This document shows positions 14,864 to 23,426 of a stretch of DNA of 64,000 bases, piece by piece. This DNA comes from Pseudomaricurvus sp033283335 (GTDB lineage Bacteria > Pseudomonadota > Gammaproteobacteria > Pseudomonadales > Cellvibrionaceae): assembly GCA_033283335.1 (NCBI GenBank), contig JAWMQP010000002.1, positions 1-64,000 of the forward strand, given 5' to 3'. A model generated the notes under the pieces. That model searched no databases, was not told the origin of the DNA, and saw nothing but the letters and a program-made list of their open reading frames with translations. Made by a program: the position numbers and the translations under genes. Every line of letters begins with the position of its first letter. The stretch's first letter is position 1.

Positions 14864-17194
14864 TCAGAACTCGTAGGAGACGGTCACCTGAGCGTTGCGG
14901 CGATCACCGATATAGGTGAAAGAACCACTGCGGTAAGCGGTCAGGTAGTAGTCTTTATCCGTTACATTACCCACATTCATGCGTACATTGAGCTGAGGCG
15001 AAAACTCATAGGTCGCGAACAGGTCGTAAACGGTGTAGCTGGGCACACCCAGGTCTTCGTTGGCAGCGCTATCTGGCTGACCCACAAACACTTCACTGGA
15101 ATAGGTGGCGTTGGCACCGAAGGAGAAGTCATCGGTCAGCTGGTAGCGCAACTGGACAAACGCGCTCTTGTCAGCGAAGTTGGCCAGGGTTTTACCTATG
15201 TCGTCCGAGGTGGTGCGGTAGCTACCGGCATCGGGACCACGAGTTACCAGTGTTTGATTGATTCCATCGTTGAAAGACTCAAGGATCTCAGCATTCATCA
15301 ATGCTGCACCAGCCTGGATGCTCAGTTGATCGGTGATGTTACCCGAAATGGAGAACTCTACCCCTTCAACACGGTTTTTACCGGTGTTAAGCGTGCCGGT
15401 AGTTTCGTAATCGGCGCCTTCCATAACATCGTCTTTGGTAATCTGGAAGAGTGCCGCCGTGGCCAGCAACTTCTCGTCGAACAGGTTCCACTTGGTACCC
15501 AGTTCAATGTTTTCAGTGTGCTCGGGCTTGGAATTGCCGACAATGTCGTCGCCACCACACAGGCCGCCGTAGCCGCAGTTGCCGCCCACGTCGGATTCGC
15601 CGCCGTTGATATTATCCGAGGTGCTGTAGGTCAGGTAGACCATGCCTGCGTCACTCAGCTGGTAGGTTACACCAGCGTGGCCATTCCACAGGGTGTCTGA
15701 GTAGTCGTAGCTGGTTTTGGTGTCGCTGCCGACAATGTTTGTATACTCAAAGTGATCGGCGCGCAGCCCCAGAAACACGCTCCACTTGTCCGTCAAATCG
15801 ACGGTGTCCATCACCGCCAACGACCAGGTATCGATGCTGTAGTCAGAATCCTCGCCACCTTTGATGATATTGCGCTGGGTCAGGTTATTCAGATCTGACA
15901 GGTAATTACCGTCACCGTCCACGATGCAGTAGCCGGGGCCGCGGCCAGTATCACAGTTGGTAGGCCCGTCGCCCTGTTTTGCGAAAAAGGACGAACCATC
16001 GGAGTTTAAGTAGTTGCCGTTCAGAACGTCATGGCTGGTGTATTCCAGAGTGGTGACAAACTGATGCTTCTTGCCGCCCAGTTCCGCGTCCCAGAAAAGG
16101 TTGGTCATGTTGGCGAAGTAGTCCACTTCCTGCCAGCCTTGATGGGTGCTGAGGCTGTTGCTGCTGCTCAGACCCGTGGCCATATAGCCGTTGTCGGTGG
16201 TGCCGTAACGGGTGGCATTGACCAGACGCAGGTTATCGGCGAAGTCATACTCGGCACGGAAGGTAAAGGTATTTACTTCGGACTCGAGGAAGTCTTCATC
16301 CTGCAGGTAGACGGGGATGTCTTTAGCGGGCTTACCAGTGTCGCGATTGATGTAGGTGCCCAGATCCGGCTTGTCTTCCGCTTCCAGGTAGTAGTAGTCA
16401 GCAATCAGCTTCAGTTTTTCGGTGGCTTGCAAAGCGCCAGACAGGGCCACACCGTTACGCTCGCGATCGGCAGGCTCACGATCGGGCACCTCCTGATAGG
16501 AGTGCAGCAGGTTGACACGAACCGCAGCATCATCGGTCAGGCTGAGGTTGCTGTCGAGCGTCAGGCGACGGTAATCATCGGTGCCGCCAGCCGCCTGGGC
16601 CTTGTTGAAGTTGTACTCGGTACTGGCTTGTTTGGTGATGCTGTTCACCGCACCACCGGTGGAGCCGCGACCGGCAAACGTCGAGCTTGGGCCTTTGCTG
16701 ATCTCGACCTGCTCCACGGCGAAGCTTTCACGAATGGTCATACCGGGATCACGCAGGCCATCTACGAATACGTCGGAGCGAGCTTCGTGGCCGCGAATCA
16801 CGTAGCGGTCACCGAAGGCGTTGCCGTTTTCACCAGTACCGAGAGTAATGCCGGGTTGGTTGGCCAGAATCGCACGCAGGTCGGTATCACCGGATTCCTG
16901 GATGGCGGTTTGGGTCAGTACACTGATGGTTTGCGGGGTTTCAGCCAGTGGCTTGACGTGGCGGCTGTCACCGGAAATTTTGGCTTTGTAGGGCGCGCCG
17001 GGTTCGGCGTAGGGGTTGGTGTCGACCGTGCGCTCTTCAATCTGCATGGTGCCGAGCATGATCGGCTCTTCGTCCTGGGCCAGAACCACAGTACTCATCA
17101 GCAGGGAGGGCAGGCCCACCGCCAGAGCCGTTGTGGGATTGAACTTGGGTTTGCGCAAGGTTAGCGCCGGTGTTCCGAGCTTGTTGGTTTTCAT
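14864..17194 (-). CDS. TonB-dependent siderophore receptor (Fiu/PiuA-like)
   Basis: A 776-residue outer-membrane receptor. A signal peptide ends near STVVLAQDEE. The plug domain follows with PQTISVLTQTAIQESGDTDL, DRYVIRGHEARSDVFVDGLR and SSTFAGRGSTGGAVNSITK. The rest is a 22-strand-type barrel ending in the outer-membrane signature VTVSYEF. It belongs to the TonB-siderophore group close to catecholate receptors. The adjacent piuC supports a Fiu/PiuA type, while the ligand stays unproven. It sits 16 bases after tonB within a Fur-box operon, so expression in iron starvation is expected. A TonB box near residues 48-55 is not obvious. Confidence 0.93.
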   Translation of the reverse strand: MKTNKLGTPALTLRKPKFNPTTALAVGLPSLLMSTVVLAQDEEPIMLGTMQIEERTVDTNPYAEPGAPYKAKISGDSRHVKPLAETPQTISVLTQTAIQESGDTDLRAILANQPGITLGTGENGNAFGDRYVIRGHEARSDVFVDGLRDPGMTIRESFAVEQVEISKGPSSTFAGRGSTGGAVNSITKQASTEYNFNKAQAAGGTDDYRRLTLDSNLSLTDDAAVRVNLLHSYQEVPDREPADRERNGVALSGALQATEKLKLIADYYYLEAEDKPDLGTYINRDTGKPAKDIPVYLQDEDFLESEVNTFTFRAEYDFADNLRLVNATRYGTTDNGYMATGLSSSNSLSTHQGWQEVDYFANMTNLFWDAELGGKKHQFVTTLEYTSHDVLNGNYLNSDGSSFFAKQGDGPTNCDTGRGPGYCIVDGDGNYLSDLNNLTQRNIIKGGEDSDYSIDTWSLAVMDTVDLTDKWSVFLGLRADHFEYTNIVGSDTKTSYDYSDTLWNGHAGVTYQLSDAGMVYLTYSTSDNINGGESDVGGNCGYGGLCGGDDIVGNSKPEHTENIELGTKWNLFDEKLLATAALFQITKDDVMEGADYETTGTLNTGKNRVEGVEFSISGNITDQLSIQAGAALMNAEILESFNDGINQTLVTRGPDAGSYRTTSDDIGKTLANFADKSAFVQLRYQLTDDFSFGANATYSSEVFVGQPDSAANEDLGVPSYTVYDLFATYEFSPQLNVRMNVGNVTDKDYYLTAYRSGSFTYIGDRRNAQVTVSYEF

Positions 17195-17209
17195 GGTGAT
17201 CTCCGTAAA

Positions 17210-18073
17210 TTAATTGTTTGTAATGAGTGAATACTCAATGGGAATGACCAGTGTGACTTTCTCTCGCTTCAGGCTCTCCGGAAATGGAGGTAACGGTTGC
17301 GCTAGTTCCAGCATGTCCAGCGCGGAGGTATCCAACAGCGGATAACCGCTGCTGACTTTTATGGATTTTTCCAGCACGGTGCCATCGCGGTTCATGGTGA
17401 ACTGCAACTGCACAATGCCTTGTTGTTTGAGCTTCTTGGCTTCTTTGGGGTAGCTGCGATAGGAATTCATCCACGCCATCAAGTGGGCAAAATAATCCTT
17501 GCGCTTGCCAACCTTGCCGCCGCGCTGCTGATCGTTACGGCTGCCGGTGGCCTTCTGTTGTGCCACTGTGGTTGAGGCTGTGGAGTTCGCTGCCGGAGCC
17601 GGTGAGGACTCGGTTGTTTGAGCCGGTACGCTCTGTTGTTGTGCTGCCAAACCGTTTTCGCTGGTGAGTTCACTGCTGACCTGGGGGGACTCAACCGGTG
17701 GTTTGGCGGCGGGCTCAGGTGCTGGCACTGCCGGCTCGGGCGGAGTCTCGATAACGGGCTCGGTCACTGGCTCTGGCGGTTGTGGTTCAGAGACAGGTTG
17801 CGGAGGGGGTTCTACCGCTGTGGGTTGAAGTTCAGGTTCTACCGGCTCGGATATGGTATCGCTGTCAGCGGCACTGCTCTCCACACTGTTGATGTAAGAG
17901 CCGGCCAGACCCAAGCCAACCTCGAGTCCGCCATCACCTTCAGCTTCCGTACCGGACTGGGTGGAAGGCTTTGGTGCACTCAGTGCCCACAGCAGCAGGC
18001 TGTGACACAGTAGTGAAACCAACAGAGCCATAAACCAGTGTCGACGTTGCATGGAGTCAGCCTTCCGATTCAC
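17210..18073 (-). CDS. tonB: TonB energy transducer
   Basis: A 287-residue inner-membrane protein that spans the periplasm and passes proton-motive energy to the receptor encoded next to it. One N-terminal membrane helix (FMALLVSLLCHSLLLWAL) is followed by a Glu/Pro-rich spacer (about 70-150, many EPxP and PEP units) and a C-terminal TonB domain (KKLKQQGIVQLQFTMNRDGT, then SSGYPLLDTSALDMLELAQP). It overlaps the second exbD by 17 bases and precedes the receptor by 15, so it is likely a dedicated transducer for this receptor. Confidence 0.93.
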   Translation of the reverse strand: MNRKADSMQRRHWFMALLVSLLCHSLLLWALSAPKPSTQSGTEAEGDGGLEVGLGLAGSYINSVESSAADSDTISEPVEPELQPTAVEPPPQPVSEPQPPEPVTEPVIETPPEPAVPAPEPAAKPPVESPQVSSELTSENGLAAQQQSVPAQTTESSPAPAANSTASTTVAQQKATGSRNDQQRGGKVGKRKDYFAHLMAWMNSYRSYPKEAKKLKQQGIVQLQFTMNRDGTVLEKSIKVSSGYPLLDTSALDMLELAQPLPPFPESLKREKVTLVIPIEYSLITNN

Positions 18074-18452
18074 TGATCAGGGTGATCTGGGTAATGTGCA
18101 ATTGACGCAGCAGAGACAGCAGTGGCTGAATCTGTTGAGCACTCAACTGGCGATGTAAAAACACCTGAATATCGCCTTGGTTGTTGAATGACTGTAATTG
18201 CAGGGACATTTGTTCCGTCGACACTTCGTTGCCGTTGAGAAACAGTTGCTGCTGCGCGTTCATTTCGACCCGGTATTCAGTTGCGGGGCTCTGTTGGCCG
18301 TCAGCGTTAACAGGCAGCTGTAGCCCTGCGGCCAGTTGTTGCTGCATCTGGCCGGCGACCATAAAGAAGATCAGCAGCAGAAAAACAATATTGATCAGGG
18401 GAATCATATTGTCGTCGCTGGCAGGTTTTACTTTGTTCCAGAGCGTGTCCAT
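18057..18452 (-). CDS. exbD: ExbD-type biopolymer transporter, second copy
   Basis: A 131-residue inner-membrane protein with one N-terminal helix (IPLINIVFLLLIFFMVAGQM) preceded by the charged SDDNMIPLIN motif, where ExbD/TolR carry the proton-carrying aspartate. The short periplasmic domain ends LHITQITLISESEG. It works with ExbB to use the proton gradient. Two exbD genes in one operon often form a hetero-pair. This one is the more divergent, and its 3' end overlaps tonB. Bases 18453-18535 before it have no gene. Confidence 0.9.
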   Translation of the reverse strand: MDTLWNKVKPASDDNMIPLINIVFLLLIFFMVAGQMQQQLAAGLQLPVNADGQQSPATEYRVEMNAQQQLFLNGNEVSTEQMSLQLQSFNNQGDIQVFLHRQLSAQQIQPLLSLLRQLHITQITLISESEG

Positions 18453-18535
18453 TAGCTTTCCGTTAGCGCGGTGGATCCGGGATCTTCAGGTTGTTGTTTG
18501 AGGTTTACTGACGTCGTTGATATTTCAGCGTGGCG

Positions 18536-18919
18536 TCAAGGTTCCAGTGCGTCGCCTAAGTTTACTCGTTCAAAACCCAGCTGCTTGAGTTGGTGCATCT
18601 GAGTGATGATGGTCTGCACCTGAGTGTCGGCCTGCGGGTAGACCATGATGCTGCTGTCACCCGGTTGTGTTTGTAGCCAGGCCTGATCCACAGGGTTCTT
18701 TTGTGGCAGCTGTAACCAGTGCCCGTTTGCAGTCAGGGCCAGTTGCAACGGCTTTGTGTCCGTGCTTTCAGTCGCCGCCGTGGCGGTCTGTAAACGGGTT
18801 TCATGGCGTGTGGTAAAACTGGAAGTCAGCATGAAAAACATCAGCAGAATAAACACCACATCAATCAGCGCCGTCAGGCTGATGGGCTTGCGGGGCCGGG
18901 CTGCGAGCAGGGCGGTCAT
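18536..18919 (-). CDS. exbD: ExbD-type biopolymer transporter, first copy
   Basis: A 127-residue ExbD/TolR protein: a short cytoplasmic tail, the conserved PISLTALIDVVFILLMFFML helix with the functional aspartate (D20), and a periplasmic domain ending FERVNLGDALEP. It lies 5 bases after exbB, so the two are translationally close. Its helix motif (LIDVVFxLLxFFM) is more canonical than that of the second copy. Confidence 0.93.
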   Translation of the reverse strand: MTALLAARPRKPISLTALIDVVFILLMFFMLTSSFTTRHETRLQTATAATESTDTKPLQLALTANGHWLQLPQKNPVDQAWLQTQPGDSSIMVYPQADTQVQTIITQMHQLKQLGFERVNLGDALEP

Positions 18920-18924
18920 GGTGT

Positions 18925-19602
18925 TCAGCCTTTTGGTACGACTGGCTGCTGAGAAGTCGGTTGCTGGCTGGTGGTTTGCAAACCAGCGCGTTCCGCTTCG
19001 GTGAAAGTCGCTTCCATATGATCCTGCACTGCAGCCACTTCCAGTTCCGCCCGGCGTTCAAGCCAGCTGTGAACCATGGAGGTGGGAATGGCGACGGCAA
19101 GCCCCACGGCGGTGGTCAACAGCGCTTGCCAGATACCGCCAGACAGCACCGAAGGGTTGACCTGGGCGCCAGCCGCTTCCATGGCCTGAAAGGCTTCGAT
19201 CATGCCCAAAACGGTACCGAATAAACCCAATAACGGCGCCAGCGTGGCAATCACTTCCAGCGGGCGCAAATGACTGGTCACCACCAGTGCCTGACGGCGC
19301 GCCAGGCGCAGGGCTTCTTCGCGTTGATGGGGCTGGGACAGGTCGGATTGGTGCAGGCCCAGTACCTGGGAAATGATGATGGCCCGCGGTGTAGGGCTGC
19401 CTTTGGTGAGCATTAAGGCTTGTTTTAGTTGGCCCTGACGCAAATGCTCCAGAGCCTGTTCGGCGTTTTCGCTTTGTAATTTCAGCTGGACATAGAATTG
19501 CAACAGCTTAGCGGCGGCCAGAGTGATGGCCACAATTGAGCCGACGAGCAAAATCCATACAACAGGGCCTCCATTCAGAGTCCAGTTCATGACGCTATCC
19601 AT
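18925..19602 (-). CDS. exbB: ExbB/TolQ/MotA-family proton channel subunit
   Basis: A 225-residue membrane protein, first gene of the iron operon. The start at MDSVMNWTLNGGP is chosen because GGGGAAC lies just before it and the hydrophobic first helix (VVWILLVGSIVAITLAAAKLL) follows at the normal distance. An earlier in-frame ATG would run through the Fur box. The family core is LEVIATLAPLLGLFGTVLGMIEAFQAM and ISQALLTTAVGLAVAIPTSM-like segments (GGIWQALLTTAVGLAVAIPT here). It forms the pentameric channel that powers TonB. Transcription should be repressed by Fe-Fur. Confidence 0.92.
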   Translation of the reverse strand: MDSVMNWTLNGGPVVWILLVGSIVAITLAAAKLLQFYVQLKLQSENAEQALEHLRQGQLKQALMLTKGSPTPRAIIISQVLGLHQSDLSQPHQREEALRLARRQALVVTSHLRPLEVIATLAPLLGLFGTVLGMIEAFQAMEAAGAQVNPSVLSGGIWQALLTTAVGLAVAIPTSMVHSWLERRAELEVAAVQDHMEATFTEAERAGLQTTSQQPTSQQPVVPKG

Positions 19603-19671
19603 TAGTCGTTCCCCAAGATTCCTGCTCGGAACGTCACCAGGGCGGTAACGGCAGGAGAAAGTGTTAGTGCT

Positions 19672-19694
19672 AATGATAATAGCTATCATCATTA
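19672..19694 (-). promoter_or_regulatory. Fur box upstream of exbB operon
   Basis: AATGATAATAGCTATCATCA plus TTA is a near-symmetric match to the GATAATGATAATCATTATC Fur consensus (GATAAT and ATTATC-like half sites around AGCT). It lies 70 bases before the exbB start and predicts iron repression of the seven-gene minus-strand operon. Confidence 0.85.
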
Positions 19695-19893
19695 TTGGCA
19701 AACTTAATTAGGATTGTTGCCAGGCTGATGCAGATCAAACTCCGATCAGATTGGGTGCCAGGGCTATGGACAGTCCAGATGAAGAAACGCTATTATTTAT
19801 TGTACAGCAGTGTTGAATTAATTTGAGGTGTGGAATACACACTGTGTGCCGGTGATGTCGATGCATCATTAACAATCAGAGAGTGAGAGCACT

Positions 19894-20682
19894 ATGGAAC
19901 AGCAGATAACGGTACTTGTGGTCATTGACCCCAGCCAACAGTCCCACCCGGCATTGGATCGGGCCATGTTGTTGGCACGTCGCGCAGAAGGGGATATTCA
20001 GGCGCGCATGGTTTTTGTGGTGACCCCTTTCCAGCAGCAGTCTTCCGGTACGGTGTTGTGCACCAGTGAATGGCTGAAGGAAAACATTCACCAGCCGTTG
20101 TCAGGCACTCCGATCGACTATTCGGTGATCTTGGGCTGGGGCAGCAGCAGCGACGAAATCATCATTCAGGCGGCGACGGATGTGGGGGCGGCACTGACCA
20201 TCGCGCCCTACTACGGCCAGGCAAAAGGACACTTACTGAGCGATGACAAATGGAAACTGTTGCGCAAGTCCAGAAACCCGGTGTTGATGGCTTCACGTGC
20301 ACCCACCGATCACTCTGGGCGGATGCTGTGCACGTTAAAAACCCAGGATCCGGATTATCAGGAGCGCAACGAGCGCGTGGTATCCACGGCCAAACGCTTT
20401 GCCGAGGTGTTTGGGTTACAGGTTCACGCGGTCAATGCCTATGACGATTCCATGGAATTTCCCGACCGTACCCGGATCGCGAACCAAAGCGGTATTGCCA
20501 ATGAAAACATCCATGTCAAGCTGGGTGAGCCTCAAGATGTTATCTGTGAGACGGCCAACGCCATGAACGCCGACCTGATCCTGATCGCCAGTCAACAGCG
20601 TTCCGGCTTTAAAGGCGCCTTGCGCGGTAACATGATTGAAAAAATCCTGGAGCGAGTGGATCGGGATATTTTGATGATTTGA
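19894..20682 (+). CDS. Tandem universal stress protein
   Basis: A 262-residue cytosolic protein made of two Usp domains, as in UspE: one beginning ITVLVVIDPSQQSHPALDRA, the second starting near residue 140 and ending with ADLILIASQQRSGFKGALRG and NMIEKILERVDRDILMI. The second domain has the closing GxxxG-like nucleotide region in reduced form. The exact role is unknown. Such proteins accumulate under starvation and stress. Its stop codon overlaps the next start (TGATG), giving an operon with the esterase and SDR genes. It is preceded by 211 bases free of genes after the Fur box. Confidence 0.88.
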   Translation: MEQQITVLVVIDPSQQSHPALDRAMLLARRAEGDIQARMVFVVTPFQQQSSGTVLCTSEWLKENIHQPLSGTPIDYSVILGWGSSSDEIIIQAATDVGAALTIAPYYGQAKGHLLSDDKWKLLRKSRNPVLMASRAPTDHSGRMLCTLKTQDPDYQERNERVVSTAKRFAEVFGLQVHAVNAYDDSMEFPDRTRIANQSGIANENIHVKLGEPQDVICETANAMNADLILIASQQRSGFKGALRGNMIEKILERVDRDILMI

Positions 20683-21311
20683 TGCCTCGGTTAATCCATA
20701 TTCACGGGTTTCTCAGTTCCAGCCACATTGCCCGTGATGCTTCCTTGTGGCGCTACATTGAGGAGGCATCGCTGGGTATAGAGCTGGTGTCTCCTGTACT
20801 GCCGGATAAACCTCAAGCCGCCATGGCACTCCTGAACGAGTTGATTCGGGAGTCCAAACACCATAAGCAGCCACTGGCCCTGCTGGGGCATTCTCTTGGA
20901 GGTTATTACGCAACTTATCTTGCGTATCGCTATCAGTTGCCGGCCGTGTTGCTCAATCCCGTGGTGCGGGGTTATGAAATCATGTGCAATTTTTTTGGCG
21001 ATTGTTACAACCCTCATACGGACACCTCATTTCGTATCGAAGAAGAGGACATCGGTTTTCTGGCCAGTCTATTGGTTGAGCCGCAAGCCATACAACAAAT
21101 GGCATCCCAATTGATGGTGATTCAACAATTGGGCGATGAAATTATCAATCCGCGGGATGTATTGACCTTCTATCGCAACTGCCTGGTCGTGATAGAACAA
21201 GGGGGTAATCACAGCTTTCTCGGCGTCGACCGGCATCTGGATAACATCATGGCATTTTTACTGGATAACGCGATTTGCCCGGCAGGCCAGCCGGAAAATA
21301 ATAATGAGTGA
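20682..21311 (+). CDS. yqiA: YqiA-like alpha/beta-hydrolase esterase
   Basis: A 209-residue hydrolase of the UPF0227/YqiA family. It begins PRLIHIHGFLSSS, has the nucleophile elbow LLGHSLGGYYATYLA (serine near 72) and the closing histidine in GGNHSFLGVDRH. YqiA shows esterase activity toward short acyl chains in E. coli, but its natural substrate is unknown. ATG at 20682 is chosen because it overlaps the upstream stop as TGATG. A TTG three bases earlier is less likely. The end overlaps the SDR start by 8 bases. Confidence 0.88.
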   Translation: MPRLIHIHGFLSSSHIARDASLWRYIEEASLGIELVSPVLPDKPQAAMALLNELIRESKHHKQPLALLGHSLGGYYATYLAYRYQLPAVLLNPVVRGYEIMCNFFGDCYNPHTDTSFRIEEEDIGFLASLLVEPQAIQQMASQLMVIQQLGDEIINPRDVLTFYRNCLVVIEQGGNHSFLGVDRHLDNIMAFLLDNAICPAGQPENNNE

Positions 21312-22143
21312 TAGTTTGATGAGTGATAGTGTGAAAAATATTAGCGTCATTACCGGTGGCGCTGGAGGAATGGGACTGGCCGCGGCAAAAATTCTGGGCC
21401 GGGATCATCATGTCATCATTTCGGACATTAACCCACAGCGATTGGAACAGGCCGCGACCGAGTTGCAACAACTGGGCATTGGCTGTGATGCCATTGTCTG
21501 CGATATTGCTGATCAGGCCTCAGTGGATGCACTGGCAAAACAGTCGGCGGCACTGGGCCGGATCGTATCCGTGATTCATACGGCGGGCCTCAGTCCGCAA
21601 ATGGCCGATCCGGCAGCCATCATCAAAGTCAACGCCGTGGGCACCGTGCATATCGCCAACGCCTTTTACCCCCTGGCCAGTGATGGCTTTACGCTGGTCA
21701 ATGTGGCCTCCATGGCGGCTCATTTGTTGCCGGGATTGCTCATCCGGCAACGGGCCTACGCCTTAGCCTTTACCGATCTGGATGCATTGCAGAGAAAGCT
21801 GTTGTTTCCCTGCCGGTTAATGCCCAAGGATTTTTACCGCAAAGGCATGGCCTATTCCATCAGCAAACATTTTGTGATTTGGTACAGCAAGAAACTGGCA
21901 GCTCGTTTTGGAGAGAAGGGTGCCAGGGTAGTGTCGGTATCGCCGGGCACGTTCGATACTGATATGGGACGTCTGGAAGAGAAAAGCGGTGCCTATGAGT
22001 TATTGCAACACGCGGCCTTGAAACGCTCCGGGAAACCTCGGGAAATTGCAGAATTGTTGGCATTTTGTGCCAGTGACAAAGCCAGTTACTTGACCGGTGT
22101 GGATATTCTCTGCGATGGGGGCGTAGTGGCTGGGAAAGCATAA
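21304..22143 (+). CDS. Short-chain dehydrogenase/reductase (SDR)
   Basis: A 279-residue NAD(P)-dependent oxidoreductase. The cofactor loop is TGGAGGMGLAAAKIL (18-32). The catalytic YxxxK appears as YSISK (about 183-187) with a serine upstream in NVASMAAH. The C-terminus YLTGVDILCDGG is the usual SDR end. An insertion of about 40 residues rich in bulky hydrophobics (LLPGLLIRQRAYALAFTDLD) sits between serine and tyrosine, longer than typical. The first 30 bases are a near-perfect 15-base tandem repeat (ATGAGTGATAGT twice), giving two usable ATGs. It is related to the frameshifted SDR near 36.2 kb. Confidence 0.88.
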   Translation: MSDSLMSDSVKNISVITGGAGGMGLAAAKILGRDHHVIISDINPQRLEQAATELQQLGIGCDAIVCDIADQASVDALAKQSAALGRIVSVIHTAGLSPQMADPAAIIKVNAVGTVHIANAFYPLASDGFTLVNVASMAAHLLPGLLIRQRAYALAFTDLDALQRKLLFPCRLMPKDFYRKGMAYSISKHFVIWYSKKLAARFGEKGARVVSVSPGTFDTDMGRLEEKSGAYELLQHAALKRSGKPREIAELLAFCASDKASYLTGVDILCDGGVVAGKA

Positions 22144-22265
22144 ACCACATATTTCCTGTACACGGTTTATAATGGTCGTGACAATGAGTTCATGTGTCTT
22201 CTGTTATTACTTTCAGGTGTTATAAAGCCTTTTAATATTCCCTACTGATTTCTCAGCGATGCCTT

Positions 22266-23426
22266 ATGAATACCTCTGCGCGATGGATCGTCACAGTGTT
22301 GGCTTGTGTGTTGGTGATAGCAGGCCTGGCAGTCTACAAGTACGTGCAGATTCAGGCCGCCATCGCTTATGGCAAGTCGTTTCCGGAAACCTCCGAAAGT
22401 GTTGAAGCCGTCACGGCCAGCGTGTCGAATTTCCAGCATGAGGTGACCGCCATCGGTGAAATCATCGCCCCTCAGTCGCTGGAACTGCGCAATGAAGAGG
22501 AAGGGGTGATTGCCGATATTCGCTTTCAGCCCGGTGATCTGGTGAAGAAAGGCACGTTACTGGTGCAGATGGACGTTCGGGAAGAAACCGCGCGTCTGAA
22601 AGCGGCCCAGGCCCGGGTCAACCTGGCGAAACTGGATGTGGAACGCGTCCGGCGCCTGATCAAACAGAAAAATGTCAGTGAAGAAGCTGTCGATCAGGCC
22701 GAGGCGAACTTCGCCATTGCCGAGGCGGACGTCATGGCCCTGGAAGCCAGTATTGCGAGAAAAAGCCTGCGAGCGCCGTTTGACGCCCAAGTGGGCTTAC
22801 ACCACTTCGATCCAGGCGAATTCCTGCAAAGTAATACCCCCATTGTGTCGCTGGTGGGAATCAATGACTATGTCTGGGTCGACTTCTACCTGCCGCAAAG
22901 CCAAATGGATGTCAGTACCGGTACAACGGTCAAGGTACTGCTGCCCGGTGCTGGCCACAAGACACTGCTGGCGACGATCATTGCCCGCGATACCATGGCA
23001 TCTGAAACGTCGCGTAACCTGAAGCTGCGTGCCCGCATTGATCAAGCGGTGATGGTGCCGCCAAACACCCTGGTAAAAGTGCGAGTACCGGCGGGCGAGA
23101 GTGAGCAGGTGATCTTGCCGCGCACGGCCATCTCCTCAGACAGCAGTGGTGACTATGTCTATGTACTGCTGCCAGACACCAGTGATAACGGAGACACGAG
23201 AGACACCCAGGGCAAAAACTACCGTGCGCATCGCCGTGCGGTAACGGTGGGGTTCAAGGACGATCAGCGGGTAGTGATTGAAAAGGGGCTCAAGAGCGGT
23301 GAACTGATTGCTGCCAAAGGGGCCTTTAAGCTCACGCCCAATATGTTGACCTTTGTACGCCAGCGGCCCTCACAGGAACAGGCCGATATCAACCGTCAGC
23401 GGGCAACCGTTGAGGCCCTGCCATGA
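22266..23426 (+). CDS. RND efflux periplasmic adaptor
   Basis: A 386-residue membrane-fusion protein: an N-terminal membrane anchor (WIVTVLACVLVIAGLAVYKY), a lipoyl domain (EEGVIADIRFQPGDLVKKGT), a coiled hairpin (ARLKAAQARVNLAKLDVERV to about 160), the second lipoyl half (LRAPFDAQVGLHHFDPGEFL) and a beta-barrel domain. It links an inner-membrane RND pump to an outer-membrane channel. It overlaps the pump gene by 4 bases (ATGA). No TolC-like gene is nearby, so a shared channel is likely. Confidence 0.93.
   Translation: MNTSARWIVTVLACVLVIAGLAVYKYVQIQAAIAYGKSFPETSESVEAVTASVSNFQHEVTAIGEIIAPQSLELRNEEEGVIADIRFQPGDLVKKGTLLVQMDVREETARLKAAQARVNLAKLDVERVRRLIKQKNVSEEAVDQAEANFAIAEADVMALEASIARKSLRAPFDAQVGLHHFDPGEFLQSNTPIVSLVGINDYVWVDFYLPQSQMDVSTGTTVKVLLPGAGHKTLLATIIARDTMASETSRNLKLRARIDQAVMVPPNTLVKVRVPAGESEQVILPRTAISSDSSGDYVYVLLPDTSDNGDTRDTQGKNYRAHRRAVTVGFKDDQRVVIEKGLKSGELIAAKGAFKLTPNMLTFVRQRPSQEQADINRQRATVEALP

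Noticed and set aside
16031..17164. 377-residue plus-strand frame inside the siderophore receptor gene
   Set aside because: Antisense shadow of a high-G+C gene with all receptor landmarks on the other strand.
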